Below are positions 1-8,030 of a stretch of DNA of 64,000 nucleotides, piece after piece (within the stretch, counting starts at the first letter, position 1; each line of letters opens with the position of its first letter). The position numbers and the translations under genes are program-made. The stretch is from positions 151,495 to 215,494 of the forward strand of contig NZ_CP025572.1 of the NCBI RefSeq assembly GCF_018336975.1. Direction: 5' to 3'. The notes under the pieces are model-generated. The model was not told the DNA's origin. It worked only from the letters and a program-made list of their open reading frames with translations, and made no database searches. This DNA comes from Marinomonas sp. CT5. Lineage in GTDB: Bacteria; Pseudomonadota; Gammaproteobacteria; Pseudomonadales; Marinomonadaceae.

Positions 1-1
1 T

Positions 2-613
2 CGTACTTTATTTCCAAGTGATGCCTTTTTAGGCGAAGAGACCGGGGGGATTCAAGGGTGCAATCCAGAGTTAGATGGGGTTTGGGTGATTGACCCGATT
101 GATGGCACCACGAACTATGTTCAAGGTATGGATTATTGGTGTGTGTCAGTGGCGTACGTGAAAGGTAATGACATCCAGATGGGCTTTGTCTATGCGCCTG
201 ACCGTGATGAGTTTTTTCTTGCTAAGAAAGGTCAAGGTGCGTACTTGAATGGTGTTCGTTTGAACATCCATGAGCCTGAAGTCGGTCAGGCTATTGTTGG
301 CTTAGGGCGCTCTAATCGTCGTCCTATACAAGCTTATTGTGATTTGATCTTGCTGTTGGATAAACAGAACATTGAGTATCGGCGTTTTGGTGCCGGTGCG
401 CTTATGTTGGCTCATGTGTCATCTGGGTTAGTTCATGGCTATTTTGAGTCTCATTTAAACAGTTGGGATGCCTTGGCTGGACTGTTGTTAATCAAAGAAG
501 CGGGTGGACAAGTCACGGATTTTCTTAAAAATGATGGACTGCTAAAAGGAAACCTTGTTTGGGCTGCAAGCCCACAGTTATGGCAGAATTTGAAGTCTTC
601 GCTAGTGTCATAA
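2..613 (+). CDS. Inositol monophosphatase family protein, 5' end outside window
   Basis: The frame is open from the window edge to the TAA at 611-613, giving 203 visible codons of a family usually about 265 residues, so roughly the first 60 are missing. The metal-binding signatures of Mg-dependent inositol-monophosphatase-fold phosphatases are present: GEE early in the visible part, DPIDGTTN at about position 86-110, and WDALAG near the C-terminus. The family removes phosphate from small molecules such as inositol phosphate, PAP or histidinol phosphate. The exact substrate cannot be read here, so SuhB, HisN-like and CysQ-like roles all remain possible. The M48-like gene follows 64 bases later on the same strand. 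Confidence 0.85.
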   Translation, partial: RTLFPSDAFLGEETGGIQGCNPELDGVWVIDPIDGTTNYVQGMDYWCVSVAYVKGNDIQMGFVYAPDRDEFFLAKKGQGAYLNGVRLNIHEPEVGQAIVGLGRSNRRPIQAYCDLILLLDKQNIEYRRFGAGALMLAHVSSGLVHGYFESHLNSWDALAGLLLIKEAGGQVTDFLKNDGLLKGNLVWAASPQLWQNLKSSLVS

Positions 614-677
614 ATGGTGTTTTGGGCTAAGTTCTGCGACACTCATCGGCCTTGTGAAACTTTTATAGATAGTAACT

Positions 678-1196
678 ATGAGTCAAAAGAGTGGGGTAAA
701 AAACTATCTGGGCGCCTATAGTGCTCAGGTTCAGCAGCAGGCTGAAACTTTGCTGGATTCGGAAAAATCCGGTGCTTGGTTGTTAAATAAATACCCAGAT
801 GTTCATCAGCTGAATGGGACTCGGGCATTATATGACTATGCCATGGATCTCAAAAATGAGTATATGCGCAGTTCCCCGCCAATCAGCAAAGTCATTTACG
901 ATGATAAAATTCATGTCATCAATAATGCGCTCGGGCTGCATACTTTTGTTTCGCGGATGCAAGGCAATAAGTTAAAAGCAAAAAATGAAATCCGTATTTC
1001 GTCTTTGTTCCGCAGAATACCTGAGCCGTTATTAAAGATGATAGTGGTGCATGAATTGGCACATCTAAAAGAAAAAGATCATAACAAAGCATTTTATAAG
1101 CTGTGTTGTTACATGGAGCCAGACTACCATCAGCTAGAATTTGATTTGCGTTTATATTTGAGTCATCGGGATCGATTTGGTGATCTTTGGCTTTAA
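678..1196 (+). CDS. YgjP/DUF45-like zinc metallopeptidase
   Basis: This 172-residue protein has a classic zinc-peptidase signature, HELAH at residues 125-129 with a further His at 135 (HELAH-x5-H). It sits in a C-terminal module ending in CCYMEPDYHQLEFDLRLYL, typical of the YgjP/WelM-like (DUF45) family. H125, H129 and H135 would bind zinc and E126 would be the catalytic base. There is no signal peptide, so it is probably cytoplasmic. The physiological substrate of this family is not established. The start is ATG with only a weak upstream ribosome site, and no in-frame alternative is better. Confidence 0.75.
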   Translation: MSQKSGVKNYLGAYSAQVQQQAETLLDSEKSGAWLLNKYPDVHQLNGTRALYDYAMDLKNEYMRSSPPISKVIYDDKIHVINNALGLHTFVSRMQGNKLKAKNEIRISSLFRRIPEPLLKMIVVHELAHLKEKDHNKAFYKLCCYMEPDYHQLEFDLRLYLSHRDRFGDLWL

Positions 1197-1274
1197 TCGC
1201 AGATATCAAGTTGAAACACGATGACGGCAATAGAAAAGGGGATAACTATTGTCGTCATCATGATTGATCAGAGT

Positions 1275-2198
1275 TTAGAAGCTCTGAGATACTAACAAGG
1301 CCGCTGTGTAGCCTTGCGTGCGGTTTTTCGCCTTAAACTCTTTGTAAGCATGGAAGGAGACAATAGGTAGGCCTGGACGGAAGAAGCTAAGTTCTGGTCC
1401 TAATGCAACGGTTTCGGCTTTGTTTCCATTCACTATGTTGCTGCTTGCCTTTCCTTTATCATCAGTTAGCTGCTTGTAGTAAAAACCACCTAGTCCAACG
1501 GTCCAATCGCCAAAGTGTTGGCCAATGGCAAACTCGTGTCTGTATTCCATACCACTTGTGTAATCTGTGTCTTTGTTTTCGGTATTGATGTCTAACTGGA
1601 AGCTTGAAGAAACTTCAAACTCACTGTCTGTTGTGTAGGTGAAGTTAAACGCAGGCGAAAACGTCCAGTGGTTGAGCCCTGTCGTGATTGTCTCGTCTTT
1701 ATCGTAATGGCCTGTTGGGATTTGTATTTGTAGCTGAGTATTGGTCGCTAAATTTGCTGACGGGTGCCACTGCAGGATATAAGGAATAATTTGAATATCT
1801 GCGATGCCTGAATCTGAGCCTGCAACTTTGATGTTGGCACTTGGCACTGTGCCATCAATGTCGAGATTTAGGAACGGAGCAACAATACCATACCCATAGG
1901 TTGCACCCTGAAATTGTGTGTCGGTCATTTTGATGTAAGTGAGTGAAAGAGCTTTTACGGTTTGAGAAAAGTCCGTTAACTTGTCGTTCCCACTGCCATC
2001 TAAATTTTTGTTCGCTTTGTAGATTGAGGCCCTTATCGCAAAAGTACCTACGTCCGTCGCTGGAGGCATATAACCAGCTCCAAAACCATAAATACCTGGA
2101 GCAGTACTTGGCGCACCGTTTTCAGTTGCGAGTACCGAGCCCGATAGTATAAGACCTGCACTAATACTAACGATTGAGCTTAATTTAAATCTATTCAT
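1275..2198 (-). CDS. Outer-membrane channel of the phenol MetA-pathway transporter family
   Basis: A 307-residue protein starting with a signal peptide (MNRFKLSSIVSISAGLILSG, cleavage near SVLA-TENG). It continues with repeated amphipathic beta segments and ends in a terminal Phe (VSQSF), as expected for an outer-membrane beta-barrel. The opening after the signal, with GAPSTAPGIYGFGAGYMPP, matches the Phenol_MetA_deg/SphA-like transporter family found near aromatic or hydrophobic-compound genes. I chose the ATG at 2198 because AGAGGA lies just upstream; a longer reading adds 24 non-signal-like residues. No catabolic genes are adjacent, so the substrate is unknown. Two ATCC..GGAT palindromes lie upstream. 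Confidence 0.7.
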   Translation of the reverse strand: MNRFKLSSIVSISAGLILSGSVLATENGAPSTAPGIYGFGAGYMPPATDVGTFAIRASIYKANKNLDGSGNDKLTDFSQTVKALSLTYIKMTDTQFQGATYGYGIVAPFLNLDIDGTVPSANIKVAGSDSGIADIQIIPYILQWHPSANLATNTQLQIQIPTGHYDKDETITTGLNHWTFSPAFNFTYTTDSEFEVSSSFQLDINTENKDTDYTSGMEYRHEFAIGQHFGDWTVGLGGFYYKQLTDDKGKASSNIVNGNKAETVALGPELSFFRPGLPIVSFHAYKEFKAKNRTQGYTAALLVSQSF

Positions 2199-2263
2199 AC
2201 ATTCCTCTTTTATTGTTATTAGTTGTACGAAAGAAGCATGCCTAGAGTTATGTATTAATTCAT

Positions 2264-2327
2264 ATCCCATTTAGGATAGTTGGTAAAATTAATTGTTTAT
2301 ATTTTCAACTAAATATCCCGTTCGGAT
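2264..2327. promoter_or_regulatory. Pair of ATCC...GGAT palindromes, possible operators
   Basis: ATCCCATTTAGGAT at 2264-2277 and ATCCCGTTCGGAT at 2315-2327 are two similar short palindromes 51 bases apart (about five helical turns). They lie 66 to 130 bases upstream of the outer-membrane channel start at 2198. The spacing suggests a dimeric regulator binding two sites on one face of the DNA. The regulator is unknown. Confidence 0.3.
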
Positions 2328-2410
2328 GAATTGTTGGTTTTTAAAAGAAGAATTATTGCAGAATGTTATTTTGGGTCAGTAATGAAAAGAGGGTGTTTTG
2401 GGAGGAATGT

Positions 2411-2455
2411 AAAACGATGGAATATCTTAGCAAACAGTAAGAGTTCCATCGTTTT
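2411..2455 (-). terminator. Hairpin terminator after yhhQ
   Basis: AAAACGATGGAA (2411-2422) and TTCCATCGTTTT (2444-2455) form a perfect 12-bp stem around a 21-base loop, just past the stop of the queuosine-precursor transporter. On the minus strand the 3' arm ends in TTTT. Confidence 0.6.
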
Positions 2456-2474
2456 CTTTAAATAACGTCAATTT

Positions 2475-3158
2475 TTATAGCGCACTATTTCCTTGTACGC
2501 TTGGCACATGAAAGTCTGGTTTGATCGCTGTGATATGTTTTGTTAAGTAATTCAATAACATGCCATACATAGGAATGAATAGACCAAGGCTAATGATGAG
2601 TTTAAAACCAAAATCCGCTAAGGCAATTTCCTGCCAATGTTGTGCCATAAATGGGTCTGGGCTTTGATAAAACGCAATACCAAAGAAGGCCAATGTGTCT
2701 AATCCATTACCAAATAATGTTGAGGCTGCAGGGGCAATCCACCATTGTTTTAATTGGCGTAGGCGGTTAAACACTTGGATATCTAGTACTTGACCTAGTA
2801 AGTAGGCCATCAGACTCGCGATAGCTATACGTCCAACAAAGGTGTTTAACGATGACAAATCCCCGAAGCCTTGAAATGCCCCTTGAGCAAAGACTACCGA
2901 TAAAACGTAAGAAACGATTAACGATGGAATCATGACCAAGAAGATAATTTTTCTTGCTAGTGACGCACCAAAGATTCTTACCGTGAGGTCGGTCGCTAAG
3001 AAGATAAAAGGAAAAGTGAATGCTCCCCAAGTGGTATGAAATCCTAATACCGTGAAGGGAATTTGGACTAGATAATTGCTTGAAGCAATGATTAGTAAGT
3101 GAAATATCGCAAGATACCACAGGGCCTTGCTTTTTTGCTCAGATGTAAACGTGCTCAT
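2475..3158 (-). CDS. yhhQ: Queuosine precursor transporter (YhhQ/VUT family)
   Basis: A 227-residue, strongly hydrophobic protein with about six membrane segments. Family hallmarks include FTFPFIFLATDLTVRIFG near residue 50 and the stretch around FGNGLDTLAFFGIAFY. YhhQ proteins are known to import 7-cyano-7-deazaguanine (preQ0) and preQ1 for queuosine tRNA modification. A preQ1-I-like riboswitch overlaps the ribosome-binding site immediately upstream, which independently supports the substrate. It is transcribed alone, with a TATAAT box at 3261-3266 and a hairpin downstream at 2411-2455. Confidence 0.9.
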   Translation of the reverse strand: MSTFTSEQKSKALWYLAIFHLLIIASSNYLVQIPFTVLGFHTTWGAFTFPFIFLATDLTVRIFGASLARKIIFLVMIPSLIVSYVLSVVFAQGAFQGFGDLSSLNTFVGRIAIASLMAYLLGQVLDIQVFNRLRQLKQWWIAPAASTLFGNGLDTLAFFGIAFYQSPDPFMAQHWQEIALADFGFKLIISLGLFIPMYGMLLNYLTKHITAIKPDFHVPSVQGNSAL

Positions 3159-3165
3159 ATTGTGA

Positions 3166-3198
3166 CCTTTTTCGTTTGATTGGGGTGAGGGAACCCAA
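3166..3198 (-). promoter_or_regulatory. preQ1-I riboswitch controlling yhhQ translation
   Basis: Read on the minus strand, the leader has TTGGG, a C-rich loop TTCCCTCAC, CCCAA, then an A-rich tail TCAAACGAAAAAGG. This is the compact preQ1 class I plan: a 5-bp P1 stem, a loop whose C residues pair with the tail, and an A-rich strand in the P1 groove. The terminal AAAGG is also the ribosome-binding site, seven bases before the ATG at 3158. Ligand binding would therefore hide it and lower translation when preQ1 is plentiful. Confidence 0.8.
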
Positions 3199-3260
3199 AT
3201 TTTCTCATTCGCCTTTAAAAAGCGAACTTCCAGTTATGTCGCATTAAAATGCGGGGCAGA

Positions 3261-3266
3261 ATTATA
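3261..3266 (-). promoter_or_regulatory. Consensus -10 box (TATAAT) for yhhQ
   Basis: A perfect TATAAT on the minus strand lies about 60 bases before the riboswitch. No good -35 is visible at 16-18 bp; TTTTTT is the nearest candidate, at 16 bp spacing. Confidence 0.45.
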
Positions 3267-3351
3267 CATGAATCATTTGGTTAAAAAAGCGCCAACATTA
3301 AAAAATAGTGCCTGGAAAGACAAAAATGTCTAAAGAACGGTGCTTAAGGCG

Positions 3352-3849
3352 CTAATTTTTTGTTTTTAGCGGATACCCGATTCGTGATATCCAGTTATGG
3401 TAAAACCATCCAAATAGAATAATCAGTAAGCATCCTGATAAGACAGGAGAAAACAAAAAGCCCCATGACACTTTTAATGATAAAACGACAAGAGGGGTTG
3501 CACCTGCTGGTGGATGCAAGGTATTGGTCAGCATCATCAAGGAAACGCCTAGCCCAACACTCAGTGCCATAGTGAATGGCGTGATATCCCAGAATTGTAA
3601 GGTAATTAACCCTATGCAGGTTGTTAGTAAGTGACCCCCTAGAATGTTTTTTGGCTGAGCTAATGGACTTTTGGGTAAGGCAAAAAGAATGACCATAGTT
3701 GCGCCAAAGGGCGCCATAATTCCAAGATATTCAGGTGCAAGTTGAGCTCCTTGAGCAATGAGAAAAATACACAGAGTGGCTCCCATCCCTGCTAAGCAAG
3801 TTGCACAAAAACGAGATTGATAAAATGAAGTGAAAAAATTAGATAGCAT
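3352..3849 (-). CDS. HPP family integral membrane protein
   Basis: A 165-residue protein with four or five hydrophobic segments and the family's name motif in NTLHPPAGATPLVVL around residues 111-125. An FGATMVILFALPKSPLAQP segment near residues 48-66 is also typical. HPP proteins sit in the inner membrane; some have been linked to nitrite transport, but most are uncharacterised. It is divergent from a TetR regulator, and two copies of a palindromic operator lie between the two genes, so it is likely the target of that regulator. Confidence 0.8.
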   Translation of the reverse strand: MLSNFFTSFYQSRFCATCLAGMGATLCIFLIAQGAQLAPEYLGIMAPFGATMVILFALPKSPLAQPKNILGGHLLTTCIGLITLQFWDITPFTMALSVGLGVSLMMLTNTLHPPAGATPLVVLSLKVSWGFLFSPVLSGCLLIILFGWFYHNWISRIGYPLKTKN

Positions 3850-3893
3850 GAATAGGCTCCTCTAGAGCAGGTTTTAATCAGCATAAATTCAAG

Positions 3894-3933
3894 TAGACCG
3901 ATTTGTCTATTCAATGGTAGACAAGTCTGTTCA
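3894..3933. promoter_or_regulatory. Twin TetR-type operators between the HPP gene and tetR
   Basis: TAGACCGATTTGTCTA at 3894-3909 and TAGACAAGTCTGTTCA at 3918-3933 are two related 16-bp sites. The reverse complement of the first, TAGACAAATCGGTCTA, matches the second at 12 of 16 positions. They lie between the divergent starts at 3849 and 3969 and would let one TetR dimer pair control both genes. Confidence 0.6.
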
Positions 3934-3968
3934 CCTATGTCAATATTCTTTTTACCAAGGGGGATGAA

Positions 3969-4523
3969 GTGAACAAACCTGATTTATTAATTCATACAGC
4001 GTTCAAACTTTTTTATCAGCATGGCATTCATGCGGTTGGTATTAACCAGATTTTGCAGGAATCTGGAGTGGCAAAAAAAACCCTTTATCACCACTTTAGT
4101 AGTAAAGAGGCCTTAGTTGAGGCTGTGTTGATTTACCAAGATCAAGTTTTTATGGATTGGTTAACATCCAGAATGATGGCGTCTGGCGAGGGAAAAGCCG
4201 CTGTTTTAGCTTTGTTTGATGCGCTTGATGATTGGTTTCACGATAGAGTTGAGGTGTTATCGCCTTTTAAAGGCTGTTTCTTTGTAAAGGCCAATGGAGA
4301 GTTTTCTGATCATATTGTAAATGGGTTATGTCAGCGACATAAACAGAATATTACGTCTTTTGTTCAGGCACATCTTGTTGGATGTGTATCAGAACTGGAT
4401 CTTGCCGATGTAGCGCAAAGTATTAGTGTGTTAAAAGAAGGGGCGATTGCTCAAGCGTATGTTTCGGGTGACCTAGATGCGGCTAAGAGAGCAAAAGCTA
4501 TGGCTGTTACTCTCTTAGGTTAG
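3969..4523 (+). CDS. TetR family transcriptional regulator
   Basis: 184 residues. The N-terminal TetR DNA-binding domain has the helix-turn-helix ESGVAKKTLYHHFSSKEALV at about residues 34-53, followed by a ligand-binding half with a conserved GCFFVKANGEF region. Translation appears to begin at a GTG, because AAGGGGGA stands just upstream and the nearby ATG (3964) is closed at once by TGA. It is divergent from the HPP membrane protein, with two operator-like palindromes in between. It probably represses that gene and itself; the inducing ligand is unknown. Confidence 0.85.
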   Translation: MNKPDLLIHTAFKLFYQHGIHAVGINQILQESGVAKKTLYHHFSSKEALVEAVLIYQDQVFMDWLTSRMMASGEGKAAVLALFDALDDWFHDRVEVLSPFKGCFFVKANGEFSDHIVNGLCQRHKQNITSFVQAHLVGCVSELDLADVAQSISVLKEGAIAQAYVSGDLDAAKRAKAMAVTLLG

Positions 4524-4550
4524 AGTAGAAAAACTGTACCTATTTGGCTT

Positions 4551-5408
4551 TTAATCTTCGGTATCGCTGTTTCTAATGCGAGCTAAGCGATCTTGTTCTT
4601 CTTCAAAGGCTTCTTTAATTTCTTGTAATACGGCATCCACATCGGCTTCTTCGGTGGGGTCTTCAAATAACCCCGTGAGTTCTGTATGTGGTGTTAGCTT
4701 TCCGGCTTCAAAGAGCGCCCAAATTTCTTTCGCATATTGAGTCTCAAGCAGCTCAGGTGCAAACATACCGTAGTAGTTGCGCATATTGTTCACATCGCGC
4801 TCTAGCATCCATTCGGCATTATTGTTGGCGGCGGCATCGACGGCTTGTGGCAAATCAATAATAACTGGGCCGTTAGAGTCGACCAGCACGTTAAATTCAG
4901 ACAAATCGCCATGAACCAAGCCGGCGCATAACATGCGAACAATATCTTTAATAATGAGGTCATGATCGTGCTTGGCTTGCTCTTCTGTCAGGACGACATC
5001 ATTAAGACGTGGGGCGACTTCACCATTATCATCGGTCACCAGTTCCATTAATAAGACACCGTCAAAGCAGCCATAAGGCGTCGGGGTTCGAACCCCTGCC
5101 GCGGCCAAGCGGTATAGGGCATCGACTTCTGCATTTTGCCAAAGGTTTTCTTGCTCATCTCGGCCAAACTTGGAGCCTTTTTCCATTGCTCTAGAGCGAC
5201 GGCTATTGCGAACTTTTCGACCCTCGCGGTATTGAACTGCCTGCTTAAAGCTACGCTTGGCAGCTTCTTTATACACTTTTGCGCAACGGATCTCTGATCC
5301 GCAGCGCACCACGTAGACAGTCGCTTCTTTTCCGCTCATTAATTGTCGAAGAACTTCGTCTACTAAGCCATCTTCGATGAGAGGTTGTATTCTTTTAGGG
5401 ATTTTCAT
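4551..5408 (-). CDS. RIO1-type serine protein kinase (PA4780-like)
   Basis: A 285-residue protein whose opening MKIPKRIQPLIEDGLVDEVL matches bacterial RIO kinases. Visible kinase elements are the glycine-poor ATP loop MSGKEATVYVVRCG, the lysine in RCAKVYK, the catalytic loop LVHGDLSEFNVLV with its Asp and Asn, and the metal site VIIDLPQAVD. A charged acidic tail follows. I chose the ATG at 5408 because it gives the family N-terminus; a TTG start 30 bases earlier is unlikely. Bacterial RIO proteins phosphorylate Ser; their targets are largely undefined. Confidence 0.9.
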   Translation of the reverse strand: MKIPKRIQPLIEDGLVDEVLRQLMSGKEATVYVVRCGSEIRCAKVYKEAAKRSFKQAVQYREGRKVRNSRRSRAMEKGSKFGRDEQENLWQNAEVDALYRLAAAGVRTPTPYGCFDGVLLMELVTDDNGEVAPRLNDVVLTEEQAKHDHDLIIKDIVRMLCAGLVHGDLSEFNVLVDSNGPVIIDLPQAVDAAANNNAEWMLERDVNNMRNYYGMFAPELLETQYAKEIWALFEAGKLTPHTELTGLFEDPTEEADVDAVLQEIKEAFEEEQDRLARIRNSDTED

Positions 5409-5501
5409 GCGGCTCGTTATACAGTGATTAGATGACAAATGAAACTATCAGAAGTAGAAAATGACCTATATTTCTGATGTAGCGAAAACATTTCTATCTT
5501 G

Positions 5502-6422
5502 TTATAAAGAAGACGATTTATTTGAATCTCGCTTTTTATATTCATTCCTTACTAAATACTCAACCATCTCATTGATTTTCATATTATTTTCTTCAGCCAA
5601 AGCATTTAATTTCTGCTTAGTATTAAGTGTCATGCTAATGCTATAAGGCTTTTTTCCACTCGACTTCTCACGAAACTTTTTCTGGCTCCATGCTTTCTTC
5701 ATTTTATCAATGATTAAAGCCTTACGGTCTACGTTATCAGATAAATCGATAGTAGCAATAACCGCGGCTTTTTTTTCTACTGCTGTGGTAGGAATCCAAG
5801 CATTTTCAAGAGGTCGCTGCGTGATATTTTGCAGATAAGACCATGTCCAAATCCATTGAGCAGGATTATTATCTTCAAGCCAGTTGACCAGAGTTTCATT
5901 GAAGCGAATGTCTTGCCATTTATCCTTTAGTTTTTCTAAAAGCGCTTCCTGCTGCTGAGAGTCTGCCTCTCCAAGGTAAAAAGCATCAATGACGTCGTTG
6001 TATCTATCGGCTGAATTCTCTCTTTCGGTATTGAATGCTTTTTCATAGAGCAATAAAAATGAGTTTTCAATATTGTCCGTTTGCTCTTCGTCTGTATTTG
6101 GCTTTTTAGAATGGCTTTTTAAGTAGCACCAAGCCCAATTACAAAGGCGCTCATTTTTTTTATCTAGCCAACGAAAATAACTAATAGGAAGTTGCGTTGC
6201 TTTGAATGCCGAACGCATTTGGCTAGCGAAGTTTTGCGGGGCGCGATTTTTACTAATTAAGTTTTGCAATTCGTTGTTTAGTTTTTCTAAACGCTCGACT
6301 TGGGATTCTCCACGTAAATTTTTAGCCGAAGCACTGCGGATGTTTTTTACTAAAAAGTCGGCATAAAAAGCACATTCTCTTTCGGACGTTGCATCAAGAT
6401 ACTCATTATTACCTCTAATCAT
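5502..6422 (-). CDS. Unknown repeat protein with a MatP-like ribbon-helix-helix end
   Basis: A 306-residue protein I cannot assign to a named family. Residues 256-295 (KPYSISMTLNTKQKLNALAE onward to VRNEY) look like a ribbon-helix-helix DNA-binding fold. They are preceded by KMKKAWSQKKF, as a basic helix precedes the RHH in the macrodomain protein MatP. Upstream there are internal repeats: WLDKKN..NWAWCYL..KP (85-108) and WLEDNN..WTWSYL..RP (181-204), each following a segment ending in W/F...K..F (QMRSAFKATQL 68-78, LKDKWQDIRF 165-174, MKKAWSQKKF 241-250). It is AT-rich relative to its neighbours. AAGGA lies nine bases before the ATG. Palindromes 67-119 bases upstream could be its own binding sites. 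Confidence 0.55.
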   Translation of the reverse strand: MIRGNNEYLDATSERECAFYADFLVKNIRSASAKNLRGESQVERLEKLNNELQNLISKNRAPQNFASQMRSAFKATQLPISYFRWLDKKNERLCNWAWCYLKSHSKKPNTDEEQTDNIENSFLLLYEKAFNTERENSADRYNDVIDAFYLGEADSQQQEALLEKLKDKWQDIRFNETLVNWLEDNNPAQWIWTWSYLQNITQRPLENAWIPTTAVEKKAAVIATIDLSDNVDRKALIIDKMKKAWSQKKFREKSSGKKPYSISMTLNTKQKLNALAEENNMKINEMVEYLVRNEYKKRDSNKSSSL

Positions 6423-6802
6423 GCGGTTTAATCCTTTTTAGCTTTTTTAATTATAAAAAACGAATAATTACTGTGTAGAGTGTTCCGTAAATACTACGTG
6501 TATTTTTGTGACCTTACAATAAATTTACAGTATATTTATTGATCAAAATAGCTGTAAGCATCTTTTAATCATGAGTGATAAAGTGTCGGGTTGGTTGTGA
6601 CTATTATTGTTTTTAAGTGCTGTAGTGACGTATTCGATGATGGTTTATGTGGACGTTTTGTTGGGGGAAGGGGGGATCGACAATGCGTTTTTGCTAGTGG
6701 TGCTTTTAAGTGTGTGAAGATAGAGCTTTTAAGCGAGTGAAGATAGGGTTTTTAGTGAGGGAGGGGAGAAACGTGGGAGCTTGATTGAGCAAGAGCTTCT
6801 TA
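6423..6802. other. 380-base intergenic region with two palindromes and a short tandem repeat
   Basis: The left half is the promoter region of the RHH-type gene and holds AAATACtacgtGTATTT (6489-6505) and CAATAAA..TTTATTG (6517-6541). The right half holds a 23-bp tandem repeat beginning GCTTTTAAG at 6702 and 6725, with a decayed third copy at 6748. I see no gene here. Confidence 0.5.
6702..6770. repeat. 23-bp tandem repeat, two clear copies and one decayed
   Basis: Copies start at 6702 and 6725 and share GCTTTTAAG, GTGAAGATAG and three more positions (20 of 23). A third unit from 6748 keeps only the TTTTTAG-TGAGG outline. The repeat lies just beyond the stop of the diguanylate cyclase at 6803. 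Confidence 0.6.
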
Positions 6803-7879
6803 TTAAGAGGGAATACTTGAGCGTATGGTGTTTCGGCCAGATTGTTTTGCAATATAAAGGTGGTTGTCCGCAATTTTGAAGACATTTTCTTTCGAGGTCG
6901 CTTCATAGGAGTAGCCGATACCAATGCTGACAGTAATGGAATCTATATCATCAAAAGTAAGGTTGCTGACGGCCGATTTTATTTTTTCAGCTAGCTCCAT
7001 AACTTGTTGTGGCGTTCTATTTAACGTTAAAACAATAAACTCTTCACCACCCCAACGACCCAGTACGTCATTAGGATGGACCGTTCGGCTGAGTTTACCC
7101 GCGATGCGAGTAAGTGCCTGGTCTCCTGCAAGGTGTCCAAAAGTGTCATTGACCTGTTTAAAATGATCAATATCAATTATTAATATGGCGTATATCTTGT
7201 GTTGTTCTTCTGAGTCTAGGTTTAGCTCATTAAAAACTTTTTCTATCCCTCGTCTGTTTAAAATTCGAGTGAGTAAGTCTACGTAGGCGAAGTTCTCAAG
7301 AGTGTCTGCTCGTTCTGTGATTTGGTCTGTTTTAATTCGGAGTTTAATCACCGTCCATAACAAGTATATGTATATGAGGTGAGCAATAGCTATATTGAGA
7401 ACCACGCCAATGGTATCAGCCAATGTGTGGTATTGGATGATGGCAATGTAATGTCCAATGATAGTGGCAAAGAAGACAATGATGGTTGTTGGAGCGGCTT
7501 TTTTGACCTCTAAAAAAAGGTAAGCAATAACATAGTTTAACCCTAACCACTGTGCTGAATTTGAAAATAAGCCGTTTTCAGCCATGTGATGCCAAATGCT
7601 TGTACTAATTAGATAGCCCGCAACAATAAAATAAGTGAGGAAATGAAGGCTTTGGTGGTTGATGTTAGTAACAATACTGAGCACGAAAACAAAGAGAAAA
7701 GCACTAATACAGATTGGGTAAGCTATAGCATCGAAATGAGAAATAATTCCGCTTGAAGCGTCGATACCCCAAATGGCACTGAAACCTAATACAGCAACAA
7801 TGAGCATTTTACGAAATAGTTTCGGTGACATTGATGCCGCAGAAAGCGGTTGTTGATTAAGTTGTTTCGTATTTTTCAT
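6803..7879 (-). CDS. Membrane-bound diguanylate cyclase (GGDEF)
   Basis: About 358 residues from the ATG at 7879; a GTG at 7975 would add 32 residues before the first membrane helix. The N-terminal half has about six hydrophobic segments forming a membrane sensor of unknown ligand. The C-terminal GGDEF domain contains DLLTRILNRRGIEKVF, IDIDHFKQVNDTFGHLAGD and an intact active-site motif RWGGEEF, so it should make c-di-GMP from two GTP. The inhibitory I-site RxxD is not present: the equivalent position reads HPND. It is a single gene pointing away from rhlE. Confidence 0.85.
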   Translation of the reverse strand: MKNTKQLNQQPLSAASMSPKLFRKMLIVAVLGFSAIWGIDASSGIISHFDAIAYPICISAFLFVFVLSIVTNINHQSLHFLTYFIVAGYLISTSIWHHMAENGLFSNSAQWLGLNYVIAYLFLEVKKAAPTTIIVFFATIIGHYIAIIQYHTLADTIGVVLNIAIAHLIYIYLLWTVIKLRIKTDQITERADTLENFAYVDLLTRILNRRGIEKVFNELNLDSEEQHKIYAILIIDIDHFKQVNDTFGHLAGDQALTRIAGKLSRTVHPNDVLGRWGGEEFIVLTLNRTPQQVMELAEKIKSAVSNLTFDDIDSITVSIGIGYSYEATSKENVFKIADNHLYIAKQSGRNTIRSSIPS

Positions 7880-8030
7880 TATTAATCTATCGAAGTAAGC
7901 AATTAAGCTCGGTTGTATAGCACTTTTAAGTCTTAATGTCCGTTGCTTTTTATTTCTTTGGAAAAAGAGAGTCACAAAGAAAAGAGCTACAAAGGCGGTT
8001 TTTGCTAGGTTGCGCTTCTAAAGTTAAGCT

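Noticed and set aside
5409..5438. TTG start extending the RIO kinase by ten residues
   Set aside because: The ATG at 5408 gives the conserved family N-terminus, and the extension adds nothing family-like.
6702..6770. CRISPR-like repeat
   Set aside because: It is a short direct tandem repeat without spacers or cas genes.
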